Assembly: GCA_021234155.1 (NCBI GenBank)
Contig: JAJEKV010000040.1
Coordinates: 5,357,229-5,421,228, forward strand
Origin: Isoetes taiwanensis
Taxonomy: Eukaryota; Streptophyta; Lycopodiopsida; Isoetales; Isoetaceae
Length of the DNA stretch: 64,000 nt
Direction of reading: 5' to 3'
The translations under genes and the position numbers were made by a program. Every line of letters starts with the position of its first letter. Within the stretch, counting starts at the first letter, position 1. The notes beneath the pieces are model-generated. The model made no database searches. It saw only the letters and a program-made list of their open reading frames with translations, and had not been told where the DNA came from. Positions 36,257 through 47,886 of the stretch are shown in pieces.

Positions 36257-37050
36257 ATAAGTTACTCTTGCCTGGCTTCTCGTTCCATGTCTTCTCTCTT
36301 GTTTCTTTGACCCTGTGCAGGACATTTGTTCAATATGCCTAATAGAATAACTCGGCTCACATGAGCAAGTACTTAAAACAATACAACTTCGAGTTCTAAA
36401 CAGAATGAAACAAAAATGAATAGGAATTTAAAAAGAATACTAGTTCAACTATCAAAATCAGTCGGTTTTCCCATCAAGATATGCCTGCAAGACTTTTTGC
36501 TTCGAATTTGAAACTAGAATTGAGTATACTATGGTGGAGTCCGGCAAAGAAGGATGCATTTTCTGGCCCAACAGGGGACCAAAACTGCGAAGGAAATCTT
36601 ATAGGCAGAATTATAGAGTTACCTTTGTTGCAGGTTTAGGTTTTTTTCAAATCAGAAAAGTGACCCTTGCTTGGCTTCTCGTTTCATGTCTTCTCTCTTG
36701 TTTTGTCATGTTTCTTTGACCCTCTGCAGGACTTTTATTCAATATGCCTAATAGAATAACTCGGCTCATATAAGCAAGTACTTAAAAAAAGCTACAACTT
36801 CGAGCTCTGAACAAAATGAAACAGAAATGAATAGGAATTTATAAAGATTACTAGTTCAACTATCACAATCAATTGGTTTCCCCATCAAGATCTGCTTGCA
36901 AAACTTTCTACTATGGATTTGAAGCTAGAATTGAGTATACTACGACGGAGTCCGGCAAAGAAGGATGCGTTTTCTGGCCAAATAGAGGACAGAAACTGCA
37001 GAGGAAATCTTAAGGGCAAAGTTACCTACTGTTGCAGGTTTAAGCTAGTT
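36257..37050. repeat. Tandem duplication, unit about 399 bp
   Basis: Copy 1 (about 36,257-36,650) and copy 2 (about 36,655-37,050) align throughout. Landmarks shared by both include TTGGCTTCTCGTT or a variant, CAATATGCCTAATAGAATAA, GAATAGGAATTTA, GGAGTCCGGCAAAGAAGGAT and the closing TTGCAGGTTTA. The pair ends about 350 bp before the PP2A start codon and may overlap its upstream control region. Confidence 0.85.
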
Positions 37051-37056
37051 AGGATA

Positions 37057-37135
37057 AATATTCCTGTATATACTAGCATATACTTGGAATATGCTCAATA
37101 CCCACATGAGCGAGGGCTTGCCCTTCAGGGGCAAC
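37057..37135 (+). repeat. Dispersed repeat, plus-strand copy
   Basis: It aligns with the reverse complement of 56-155 (CTAGCATATAC, TTGGAATAT, CACATGAGCGAGGGCTTGCC). It lies between the 399-bp duplication and the likely TATA box of the PP2A gene, so an element has probably landed in the promoter region. Confidence 0.55.
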
Positions 37136-37156
37136 TCGAAACCATATATTAAAGTG

Positions 37157-37166
37157 TATAAAAATA
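37157..37166 (+). promoter_or_regulatory. Possible TATA box of the PP2A A gene
   Basis: TATAAAAATA lies 236 bp before the start codon, which would give a 5' leader of roughly 200 nt. The leader contains a purine-rich GAGAGAGAAAGG stretch near 37,340. It is a motif match only; an alternative TATATACT lies at 37,190. Confidence 0.35.
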
Positions 37167-37401
37167 CAAAGGAAACTCCTTATTTTATGGTATATACTAA
37201 AAGATTGAATATACGGAGCACGTATTTGCAATGGAGAACTATTAGGTAGTCAAAGGTTTGGCAAATACTGTTATGGTGATGGATGTGCAAAAGTGTAAAG
37301 GAGTTAATACTTCGGTTTTGAACGAAGAGGACGGAAGAGAGAGAGAAAGGAACAGAAAGACCCAGCGCACAGAGGGCCCAAAAGGAGGCCTTGCCTTGCC
37401 C

Positions 37402-40400
37402 ATGGCTATGGTGGACGAACCCCTTTACCCCATCGCTATACTCATAGACGAGCTTAAGAACGACGATATCCAGCTCCGCCTCAACTCGATCCGGCGCCTT
37501 TCTACCATCGCCCGGGCTCTCGGTGAAGAACGAACCCGTAAGGAGCTCATCCCATTTCTGAGTGAAAATAATGACGATGACGATGAGGTCTTGCTCGCTA
37601 TGGCTGAGGAGCTTGGAGCATTCATACCCTACGTTGGTGGTGTTGACTATGCCCATGTTTTGTTGCCCCCTCTCGAAACCCTTTGCACCGTTGAAGAAAC
37701 TGTCGTTCGAGAAAGGGCTGTTGAATCTTTGTGTAGAATAGGTTCGCAGATGAAGGAAAAGGATCTCGTTGATTGGTTTATTCCCGTCTTGAAGGTGTGT
37801 AGCTTTGTCTCATACTTCTTCTTTCAGATTGTGTGCAGTACGATCAAATTCGTAGGTACATTTTGCTGTTTCTATGCTACACAATATGTAAGACTTTGAC
37901 ATGCAAAATGCAGAGACTTGGAGCAGGAGAATGGTTCACAGCACGAGTTTCTGCCTGCTGTTTGTTTCACATTGCTTACCCAAGCGCATCAGATCCACTG
38001 CGCGGTGAGCTGAGAGCTTTATACAACCAACTTGCTCATGATGACATGCCAATGGTGAGAAGATCAGCTGCATCAAATTTGGGAAAATTTGCTGCCACTG
38101 TCGAACCTCCATATCTAAAGACCGACATTATTTCCTTTTTCAGAGATCTCACTCAAGATGGTATGTATCTTTTGATGGTTTAGACACGTCATACTGTTGT
38201 TTGGAAAGCACAAGTTGTTAGACCACCATGTTTGGAAACAGTAACCAGTCTCTACAATTTTGCATATGGAATGATATTGTTTGTGATGGATCAGCTTATG
38301 ATCCGATTGCCTGCTATTGCCATCCTTGTAATTATGCTGCATCAATCATTTAGATTATGCACGTGCAGAATGATCTGCTCGTTATTGGCAGCCCTATCTT
38401 GATCATAATAGGAAAGTGCAGGCTGCAGCGAGATTATATACAAGGACTCACGCATTGTTCCTAATAGCTCTGCAAATATAGTTTTTTGAAGAAAAAGTTC
38501 ATATGAAAAAATGACATAAACACTGCAAGTTTTTCCTACAAAGCAGTACTGCTATTCAGATTATGGATATGTCCAGATGTTAAATTCTCAGCAAACTTCA
38601 GCAGCATGCAATAATAATATAAAGGCATTTGATAACAATGTCCATCATATTCTCTTCAGAAGGGTCCCTTGTGACCCTTCTGCATTAATTTTTGAAATTA
38701 CCGATGTTTTAGTGTAGTATGCTTAATAAATCGAAGATGTTCTACAGCCAGGCTTAATGTGAAAATTGTTTTTAATAAACTGATCGTGTTTGTACGGTTT
38801 TAGATCAAGATTCTGTGCGGTTGTTGGCTGTTGAAGGATGTGCAGCTCTTGGAAAGTTACTTGAGCCCCAGGACTGTGTTGCCCATATTCTTCCAGTGAT
38901 TGTCAATTTTTCCCAGGTAAATGCAATTTTCTTTCCTGAATCAGCTACAACAATGATTAGGTCTAGCTCACATGTGTAGTGTTCCAGGACAAATCATGGC
39001 GAGTAAGATATATGGTCGCCAACCAGTTATATGAGCTTTGTGAAGCAGTTGGGCCAGAACATACAAGGTATGTATGCTATTGAGGACTATCTTCATCATA
39101 ATCTCATTGTGCTGGTGAAGTTCTTGCCGAGATATTATCTATATTTTAGAAGTCAAACTGTCAGAAGTTGGTATTGACACTTAATAATACTTGTGCTTCA
39201 TTAGAGAAATTATTATTATTTTTGGCCTATGACACTACATCATGCACGTTTGTTATAAAATTTACCCATAAGTATTATGCATGATAGAAATATGCAAATT
39301 AGAACATGCATTCTAACACTGAAACTTATAAAATTTCAAGGACCAAAGTATAATGCAATTCTGTTTTTTGATGTTTCATTTGTGGAAGGTATGCTAAAAC
39401 ATGACTTGCTGTTAAACACCTGGTAAATATGCACCTGTATTGGCTTTTGTTATAGGACGGATTTAGTTCCAGCATATGTTCGACTTCTCCGTGACAATGA
39501 GGCAGAGGTTCGTATAGCAGCTGCGGGTAAGGTGACAAAGTTTTGTCGGATCGTCAGTCTTCAGCTTGCGTTGCAGCATATTCTTCCGTGTGTGAAGGTT
39601 CATTTTCCACTGTGTTTGATATAAGCTGGTTTTATTCTGGTTGTTTATGTTGCAAACTGATTCTTTCTGTTGAAACAGGAACTTGCAACTGATTCATCAC
39701 AGCATGTTCGTGCTGCTCTTGCATCTGTTATAATGGGGATGGCACCTGTTCTGGGAAAGGTAGTAGCCTGAATCTAAAACGTGAAAGGGAATATCTAATA
39801 TGGAAGGCAAATACAGGGAAATGGAGGGTAAAAGGAAATTGTTGAAATTGTTTAGTGTAGTAGAGAAGGGAAATACAGGGAAAGGGATGGTAAAAAGAAC
39901 ATTGTTTTGGGAAGTAGTTGATTTAGTATGGAACCATAACTTAAGTTTTGTTGCAGCTATGATGTGTTATGCTGTTAGAAAAGGTAGACACATGGTACAG
40001 TACACTACAGAAAGTTCTTAATTGCTCAGTGATAAGTTCTTTGATGTGGTTCTTACAATGCTTTGTGATATAGGAAGCAACCATTGAACAGCTCCTGCCA
40101 ATATTTTTGGCACTTTTGAAGGACGAATTTCCAGATGTGCGCCTAAACATCATTAGTAAACTTGACCAAGTTAATCAGGTAACTCTTGCTTGTTCACTTA
40201 GAGAGCAAATTGCTCGTTCGCTAACATGTGTTGGTGGGTTATATAATGGTTACCAGGTTATTGGTATTGATTTGCTGTCTCAATCACTTCTGCCTGCAAT
40301 TGTGGAGCTAGCAGAGGACAGGCATTGGAGAGTACGTCTTGCAATCATAGAGTATATACCGTTGCTTGCAAGTCAGCTGGGGGTCGAATTTTTTGATGAC

Positions 40401-41750
40401 AAGCTTGGAGCCCTATGTATGCAGTGGCTTGGTGACCAGGTTTCTTTCTCATCCTGTAATCACAACTGAGTGGAGTGGCATGAAAATCTTTTTATGTTTC
40501 TAGAAGCTACTGGCTTATCGAATATGATCAAGGGACAGGTGTTGTGTGCCCTTTAAATTGGGTTTATACCATTGGTCTAAAACTTGGTTTCCCTTGTGTC
40601 AGAAAGTGTTGGTTCTACCAGCTGATGACAATGACAGCTGACTAAGTCTAACATGTTTACTAGTTTGGATTTTGACCTGTAATTAATATGCTGAAGGTAT
40701 AGAGGTAAATGAACGTGCGAAAATCTGTCATATCCCATGGAATCCTGAGATAAAAAAGTCAACTGCTGAGCTCCATATTATCATTAACTTTTGTTTGTAT
40801 GTAGTTTATACAATATACACATTTTTCATCCTGGTGGGCAACAATAATTCTTAAAAGGACATGACCTGGTAGTTTATGTTTCTTCTTATTTGTGTTTACA
40901 AATATATTGGCTTCCAAACAAAAGGCTTGCATTCCTGTTCTATGTTTATTCATTTAGCTCTTGTATAATTATTGTTGTGCTAGGTGTTTTCAATTAGAGA
41001 AGCAGCTGCCAACAATCTAAAGCGATTAGCAGAAGAATTTGGTCCTGAGTGGGCTCGCCAGCACATTATACCTCAGGTTAATTGGATCTTCCTGTCACAG
41101 TTCTAGTGCTGGAGTTAGAGTACGGGTATTTTGACGATCTTGTGAAATGCAGGTGCTGGAGATGATCAACAATCAACATTATCTATACCGCATGACAGTT
41201 TTGCAAACCATCTCATTACTTGCTCCAGTCGTCGGTGCTGAAGTCACATGCCAAACCATGCTTCCAGTAGTTATAAATGCAGCGAAGGACAGGTACTATA
41301 TTATTGATTTTGTTGTGATTTGCTTCCGTCTTCTCCCCACCATGTCATTTATTTAATCATGGCTATTGTTTACTTCATTAATAAAGTCCTTGTTAAAAAT
41401 AAAAGTCTATGTAAGCCTTTCAAATCCAATAGTTCCCGTCATGCTTTTTGGTGTAGTTTCTGACCAGGTTTTGGATTGCAGAGTACCAAATATCAAGTTC
41501 AATGTTGCCAAGATTCTACAATCCTTGTTACCAATTGTCGACCCCTCGGTATGTATAGAGCATGTCATTGGGGACACTTGAGTTGTTTGATTACAAGGTT
41601 ATGGAGAATGACTTATACCCATGTGATGTCCAGGTGGCTGAACAAACAATAAAGCCATGTCTAGTTGAGCTTAATGAAGATGCAGATGTGGACGTAAGAT
41701 ATTTTGCAAGTCAAGCTCTTCAGGCTTCTGAGCATCTCATGTCGACATGA
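37402..41750 (+). CDS. PP2AA: PP2A 65-kDa regulatory subunit A (HEAT scaffold)
   Basis: It encodes the scaffold that holds the PP2A catalytic and B subunits in the cytosol and nucleus. Exons: 37,402-37,794; 37,914-38,160; 38,804-38,916; 38,988-39,067; 39,456-39,597; 39,679-39,759; 40,074-40,178; 40,257-40,439; 40,984-41,076; 41,153-41,292; 41,482-41,548; 41,634-41,750. All introns are GT-AG and the joined frame is open for 586 codons, the usual plant length (about 587). The start [19 protein letters not shown] and blocks such as [39 protein letters not shown] and VRYFASQAL are near-identical to angiosperm proteins as I recall them. HEAT repeats span the whole length. Exon 2 (residues 132-213) is the most diverged. 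I chose 37,402 because MAMVDEP is the conserved plant start. No break was seen, so it is probably functional. Confidence 0.96.
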
Positions 41751-42645
41751 TTTATGAGGGTGATCCTTTAGTATACACTCATTGCAAGAGATTATACTGG
41801 TGTCATCAGCTTCTCCTGCTGCCTCGAGAAATGTCCTTTGAGGGACAATATTTATTTTGTAAAAAGTATTTTCATTAGCCTTAAATTTCATTAATTGATA
41901 CCAAATATGGCTGTGAGCAATGTAATATTTTCTCAAAGACTAGTTCATTTCATATGGATCATGTCCATATTATATATTATGTAAACATGGCTAGCTACAC
42001 TTGAGGTGGGCGCTATTTGCCATTGGGTGGGCACATTGCTCAAGGCAGTTGACAATCATTGTTTAGTTGTTGGCGCATCACTCTTATAGTCTGGCAGTGT
42101 GCTAGCAACTGCCATTTTCCAGTGGTGGACATTTGTACTTCTATGACCAAGCTTAGAGATTTTTGCCTCAATTTTTTCAGATGTAATAAAAGCTAGTGGT
42201 TCAGTCAGGATAATGTATGCTATCTAACATATATAACTGTCCTACAAAAATTCCTTTAGAATATTCTTCTAAGATGCTTATTTCTGAAGATGCCACGTAC
42301 CTTTCTGAGGAACAAATAGATATTAAAAAAAATCCAAGAAATAGGAAGAAAAAAGGCATTAAAAAAAAAAAAAAATCGTTGCCTTGATGTGTCGATTTTG
42401 AGAAGACAGTAGTGTGCAAGATCGGATTTTGGTACAGCTGCAAGCTAACAATTGGGTCGATTGGATGTGGAAGATTATTCTTACGAAAAGGTGTCGTTTT
42501 TGTGTTTTTTTTATAGTTAGTCTGTCGTATTACATGGATAAGTATGGTAATTAATATTGGATTGGATCATTAAATTCTGTTGTTAATGTTTGTCGGGTGA
42601 CGGATCTGTGAATTGTGTATATATAGTATTGGTTTAATTTCGTTT
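41751..42645 (+). other. PP2A 3' flank; no further gene
   Basis: The 3' untranslated region should lie just past 41,750. AATATTTATTTTG (41,847-41,859) and GTAATAAAAGC (near 42,183) are possible A-rich processing contexts. An A-tract sits at 42,361-42,375. Nothing else is supported. Confidence 0.35.
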
Positions 42646-43041
42646 ATGGATCAATGGCGACAAAAAAAACGGAAACATGGGGAGATTATTTCGGATGAAG
42701 AAGACGAATTGCTGCCAGTATATAAAAGACAGAGATGTGATGAATGGTTTCTGTCTGAGGATGATGACAATGATGTTTGTTTTAACCATAGGGATGGAAA
42801 AGCTCCGTTAGATTTTCGTGATTGCGAAGTGAATGGCATTATAGGAGAGTCTGAATTGCAATGGTATGACAATGAGATTCCGGCTCTATGTTTAGAGGAC
42901 ATTGGCATTGCAGTAGATGAAGATGATAGCGGTGAAAATGCTTTTAGTTTTTTGGATATGTCTTATGTGGGTGGAAGATTGGGATCCAAGGTCCTTTTTG
43001 TGTCTGTTGAGCTTACATTTAGATATGGACGTTGTATTTAG
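42646..43041 (+). CDS. Hypothetical small acidic protein with basic N-terminus
   Basis: The 131-codon frame begins MDQWRQKKRKHGEIISDEED. A KKRKHG cluster could act as a nuclear localisation signal, and the rest is rich in Asp and Glu (LSEDDDNDVCF, VDEDDSGENAF). Near 42,990 a different frame stays open to 43,153 and ends GRCASCLKKMVKNWFAEG, with a CxxC pair. The real protein may therefore switch frame there, by an unseen intron or a frameshift, and reach about 165 residues. I recognise no family. The composition is unlike transposon remnants nearby. An LTR-type element has inserted 110 bp downstream. Confidence 0.4.
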   Translation: MDQWRQKKRKHGEIISDEEDELLPVYKRQRCDEWFLSEDDDNDVCFNHRDGKAPLDFRDCEVNGIIGESELQWYDNEIPALCLEDIGIAVDEDDSGENAFSFLDMSYVGGRLGSKVLFVSVELTFRYGRCI

Positions 43042-43260
43042 TTGTGAAGACTATTCTCGCATGGTTGCCATTGAAGATAGTGAAGACGGTAAATTTGGTC
43101 GTTGTGCTAGTTGTCTGAAGAAAATGGTTAAGAACTGGTTCGCTGAGGGGTAGTATTGACATGTCTTGATCTGTTATGTATATATTGTACATATAGATGT
43201 GTTGCCTTTTTGTAATCGGGGATGTCTACGTGAATATAGTAGTTTTTTTGTGTGTGTAAT

Positions 43261-45386
43261 TGTGACGAGCCTGCCGAGTTGACCCTCTAGGCAACTCGGG
43301 ATCTTGTCAATACTACGCTAATTCTAGGTTGGTATGACAAACAATTGAATATGGTGAAGAATTGAATCTTCCTCTTGCACAGCTAAATTGCACACTCAAA
43401 ACTCAATGAGCAAATACTTGATATCTCAATATAATCAAATAACATTAACATCCAAAGAATCCATATTCTCAATGGTTACAGCATCCATGTTAGCAACTCA
43501 ATCCTAGAAGCTTCTCGCCCATCCATGAGCCACAACAAATACTGGTGCCATCGCCTTGCTTTTTCACCGCACATGCACTCACCGGGTTAGTCCTCGTGAC
43601 TAAGTGGGGATCCCCGGTCACGCCTCTGCATGCATGGAAATACTCTCGGAATCTTGGATAGCAAACATAACAATTCAAAGACACAAGAACCTATGGTGCA
43701 ACGCTAGACTATGACAATAAAGAAAACATCATGACATCAAGAGCAAAGAACATATCCAGTATCAAACCATCATAAACAAACTCCTGACAATGGGTAGCTC
43801 AACCGGCCTACATACAGGCCCCTGTTAGCGGCATGTTGCCCGGCCGGGGCATTCCAAGCCCTCAGCGCGGTGGTGGGGTGAACCTCAGTATCGATACCCT
43901 CTCGACCCACGTCCCCGCAATTGGAGGACCTCTTACCATGGGGGTTTCACAAAGAGTTGGACGACGTAGCAATCCCCCCGCCAGAGAACTAACGCCCGGT
44001 GTCACGAGCACAAGAACCACAGAGAATCCGCGATGAACATGAGCACGCCGGAAACAACCTAGGCCACCGAACCTAGAAGCCCCGAGCCAGGAGGTTCCAA
44101 TAGACATAATCAAATACCAAGACAACAGTAGAGCAATGCAAAGACCATGACATGTGAAGTTCATTACAATATTTATTAAACAAAATAAAGCACAAAACCA
44201 AAATGACAAAAACATAACATGAACACAAAATGGCGTTGGAGAGCTCCGGTGCCACCGAATCCAATCTAATTACGCCTTTTTTAAAGTTTCCATGCTGAAT
44301 CGGTTGCTCTTCATGTAATATTCAGCCATTCTTGACTTAAAATCAGCCTTACGGGGATGTTTCCAATCATTGATTTTCTTCTCTAGCCTTATGAGTCTCC
44401 AACAAATTCATAATCTATCATATTTGCATGCAAAAATCATGTGCAGACTAATCATGGCAGCTCATAGCACACCTCAATTGATCAAAAGCAAAACCCCACC
44501 TGATAATTTCTTTCCACATAGACCTCTGGACCCCTTGTAATTGATTGCGCCTCCAAAGATGCGTCTTCTAGCTCCAAGAAGCAACCTAAAGAAGAATAGG
44601 CATAGTGCAGTCAATTCTGACTCAGCATCACTATTTCTGTCATAACTTTTTTCATACGGATGAGTTTTGGCTTGATCAGACCCATTCCGGAAAGCTTACT
44701 TAAAGACCTTTCCAACAAAGAAAAATCACCTGAAAAAAGATCTCGGGTCGCCGAGATATGATGCTTCAAATTTCGGGCTCCAAAACTGCCCAGAATTGCT
44801 CCCTACCTTCATGCTCTGCAACAATCCTTTCTCCAAAGATATAAAACCCTAATCTCATGCTGCATATATGCCATGAATATGTATATACATACATAAATAG
44901 GTATACCCCTTATCTTACTGTAACGTTCCTAACCGACATGCCCTTAACCAACTGGGCAAAACCGTCTAGACGTTTATGAGTAGTCGCTTCTACCCATTTA
45001 TGCCGGTGTCTCGAACGCCTACGAGGCACATTCAAGGTTCGAATACTCGAGCGGTCTATCATGGGCCCGTTACAGTCTCTCCCACTAGAACTATGCTCGT
45101 CCTCGAGCATCCAAGGCTATACCATGTCTATGCCATACCATGTTACAATGATTACCAAGTCTTTGCAAATTACCCATGCATATAGGCACCCATGGAGACT
45201 CGAACTCGAGACCTGCTCTGATACCAACTGTAACGTTCCTAACCGACATGCCCTTAACCAACTGGGCAAAACCGTCTAGACGTTTATGAGTAGTCGCTTC
45301 TACCCATTTATGCCGGTGTCTCGGGAACGCCCCACAGGCACATTCAAGGTTCGAATACTCGAGCGGTCTACCATGGGCCCGTTACA
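43261..45386 (-). mobile_element. LTR-type composite flanked by GTAAT
   Basis: The sequence starts TGTGACGAGCC at 43,261 and ends CCGTTACA at 45,386, and both outer flanks read GTAAT. The left 1.66 kb has the look of a retrotransposon LTR: GC-rich palindromic start, and stretches such as ATAACTTTTTTCATACGGAT common in plant LTRs. The right 468 bp is a TRIM-like pair of short LTRs. One reading is a solo LTR whose right end was replaced by, or fused to, the TRIM. No coding capacity is seen. Confidence 0.55.
44919..45386 (-). mobile_element. TRIM-like miniature LTR retrotransposon
   Basis: Two direct repeats, 44,919-45,074 and 45,229-45,386, begin TGTAACG and end CGTTACA and are nearly identical. 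Their order on the minus strand is LTR, then a PBS (TTGGTATCAGAGCA at about 45,227-45,214), a short interior, a polypurine tract (AGTGGGAGAGA at 45,085-45,075), then LTR. At about 470 bp without coding sequence it fits the TRIM class, which depends on proteins of other elements. The outer 5-bp flanks (CTTAC, GTAAT) do not match. Confidence 0.85.
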
Positions 45387-45391
45387 GTAAT

Positions 45392-46165
45392 GCTGGTGTT
45401 AGATTCATTGTTCCCAATGATGGTGTTAGATTCGTTGTCCCGTCGTTTATGTATGTTTCATCCATAATTGGTGCGTGCTATCTGAAGATCAGCAATACAG
45501 AGATCACTGAAGCCATCCCCATAATCAATGGAAAACTATCGAGGAGTTTGACCTTGATCAAAACCAGCACATTGGAAACATCTCCCGTCAGGTTGCCAAT
45601 CCGGTTGCTGGACCTTTCTCGATCCATTGTACTATATTTTGTGCTAGAGGAATCCATCATCCATTACTTAGCATCGATCGCTTGCTAAGTAGAGGCAGCT
45701 TGTCAATTATTCCTCAAATGGACTGTTGCATGCAATGTTAGAGACAATAAGTAGACAATATAGTTTTGCTGGTCTAAAATAAGTTTGATCATATTGGTGT
45801 TTCGTGCTTTACAGTAAGGTAACTAGCTTACCAGATTGCATATCATATGTGGCATTCATTGCAATGTTTTGTATATTTGACGCCATGTTGTCGGGTTAAT
45901 GTTTGTCATTGTCAATCATATACTTAAGTGCTACTCTTTTGATTGGCCGAAACTTGATGTTGTGTCTACGTGTGAAAGGAGCAACGGATTTATTGGACTG
46001 AATTTCAACAAAGGCATGGGTTATGGATTTGATAACTTTATAGATAAAGAAAATGTGTTGTGTTCTTGGACTGATGAAATTTGCATTGTTTGCACACCAA
46101 TCCACAGCCTGGTTCTCCCAACATGTTTGGTGGGTACGAGTAATAGTCAGATTTGGCCATAGTCA
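45392..46165 (+). other. Unassigned stretch with short open frames
   Basis: A 30-bp unit (TGTTAGATTC(A/G)TTGT(T/C)CC) is duplicated at 45,392-45,450. Frames 45,449-45,688 (79 aa) and 45,899-46,162 (87 aa; NGFIGLNFNKGMGYGFDNFI) are open but have no recognisable domain. A 24-bp word at 45,590-45,613 is identical to part of the hevein-type gene at 62,278-62,301. This may be disrupted sequence that continued from the left of the LTR insertion. Confidence 0.3.
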
Positions 46166-47189
46166 CGCCCGAGAAAGTTGACTCAGAATGTGATCTTATA
46201 TTAGTAAGATGGTCCCATGTGCGAAATACACATGTAGGGTCCTATGCGGGATAATGATTGGGTTATTAAGAGATCATTCTAGAATTGGACTTCCATGAAA
46301 ATGATAAAACTACTGATAGATAGGCTTCTCATTTATCTTAGCAGATTTTTGTACAATGGTGGATAGTGGATAGTCGCACGCCTGCGAAGCTACCCACAAA
46401 AATAAAAATGTAGGAAAAATTCAAGTATACAACTTAGACCCCAAATATACAATTCTAATAGAAGTAGGTTTGTGTACCTGCCAAAAGCTTATCATCGAGA
46501 TTAAAGAACCTCGCCCTTTTTGAGTAAAGACCCTAGTGATAAGCCCTTGGCAAGGGACTTGGACAAGCATAAGGCTGAGTAATCGCTCTCAAAAAAAGAA
46601 AAAGAAAAACCTACGAATGAAGAAGTCGAAGTTGCTATCGCTTGCCATCACGTACCGACACATCATTAACGCTAAAGTATAACGTGAAAAAACAAACCTC
46701 CCAATGATCACGCATGCTATGCGACAAAATAGCCTCTTCAAATAGAGGGGCTGGCCACACATGCCACCCGACAATTGTATTAAACAATGAAATAAAAAGA
46801 GGACAGGGGATGGGGAGGGTCTCATCGTTCCATGTGAGATGTCTCATCGTTCCCTGTTATTTTGCTACATATTCTAAACGAGGTGAACCCTGGACTACCA
46901 CAGTCGTCGGATTCGTCGACCCTACGGCCCAGATTGCATGTTAGGGCCGCTGCGCACCTTTCCTTTCGCTTATAGTCATTTATGATTGGAGGCGCCTATG
47001 ATTTTGAAATATGAAATACGATTTCGCTTAAGATTTTGAGGGAATATCAAACCTCTATATGGCTTTGCCTAAGATTTTAGAATATGAAATACAGGGGCTC
47101 GAACCTCTATCAAAATAACTCAATGTCCTAATAAGACTACTTTAACCAATATACCCAGTGAGCTAATGTGATTATTTTTATCTTAAATT
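46166..47189. other. No gene recognised
   Basis: Mixed sequence with a purine run at 46,594-46,610. The word CCTGTTATTTTGCTACATAT occurs at about 46,853 and again near 47,297. No coding or element ends are supported. Confidence 0.3.
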
Positions 47190-47320
47190 TATGTTTTTTT
47201 TTTATAACAACTTATTCAATTTCTTTAGGGATATATGGCCTATGGTTTTAGGAATTGTTGTTTTTATATCCATATCAAATCCCCCCTCTGGAACCCCTGT
47301 TATTTTGCTACATATTCAAT
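47190..47320 (+). repeat. Second copy of the CACTA-captured exon c
   Basis: After a poly-T tract and TTTCTTTAG at 47,228 the sequence GGATATATGGCCTATGG follows. It aligns with the minus strand around 12,284-12,200 (GGATATAGTCTGTGGTTTCA), with AATCCC...TCTGGAAC and TGCTACATATT shared downstream. The upstream intron sequence is also similar (ATTCAAT...TTTAG). The copy has a small indel and appears non-coding. Confidence 0.55.
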
Positions 47321-47859
47321 CATAAATTTATGGCACGATCCTTAAAAAAAAAAGGATCTATGAGAGATAAGGCATTTAATATAAGTAGATTGGCTACGAG
47401 TAATGCATGCCAAAGTCATTTAAGTAATCAATTCAAATGGCTAGGAGTAATATTTGGATAATGCCAAGACTCCCATGTGGGAAAATTGTCTAAATATATG
47501 ATCTCATGTTGATACTTTAATTGTATCATTGATAATAATATAGTTTTGGTAGTTATGAACCATAAGAACCATTGGTAGTTGTCAATGTCAATCATGACTA
47601 AGAGTGTTATTGGCGAGATCGTGATCGTCCCATGTGGAAATCGTCTCAAGATGCGGCAAGGATTGAGGCTCCATGTGTGGATGCATTAGCATTTAACTCT
47701 ACCATGTGTTTTTGGAGTTTGTATCTAATATCTACTTACTTAAAATGTTTGAAGGGCTCGAGCTTTGAGACTAGAAAACAAAGTAGCAGGTCCAGCAGAA
47801 CGCCCAACTGGTAAAAGCGGTCTCAATAAGATAGCCTGGACGTGGAATTTACCTCCTCC
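47321..47859. other. No gene recognised
   Basis: A/T-rich DNA before the first recognisable Helitron coding. The 5' end of the Helitron must lie here or further left but was not identified. Confidence 0.3.
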
Positions 47860-47886
47860 TCATGACCTTGGTAACATGGATGATAG

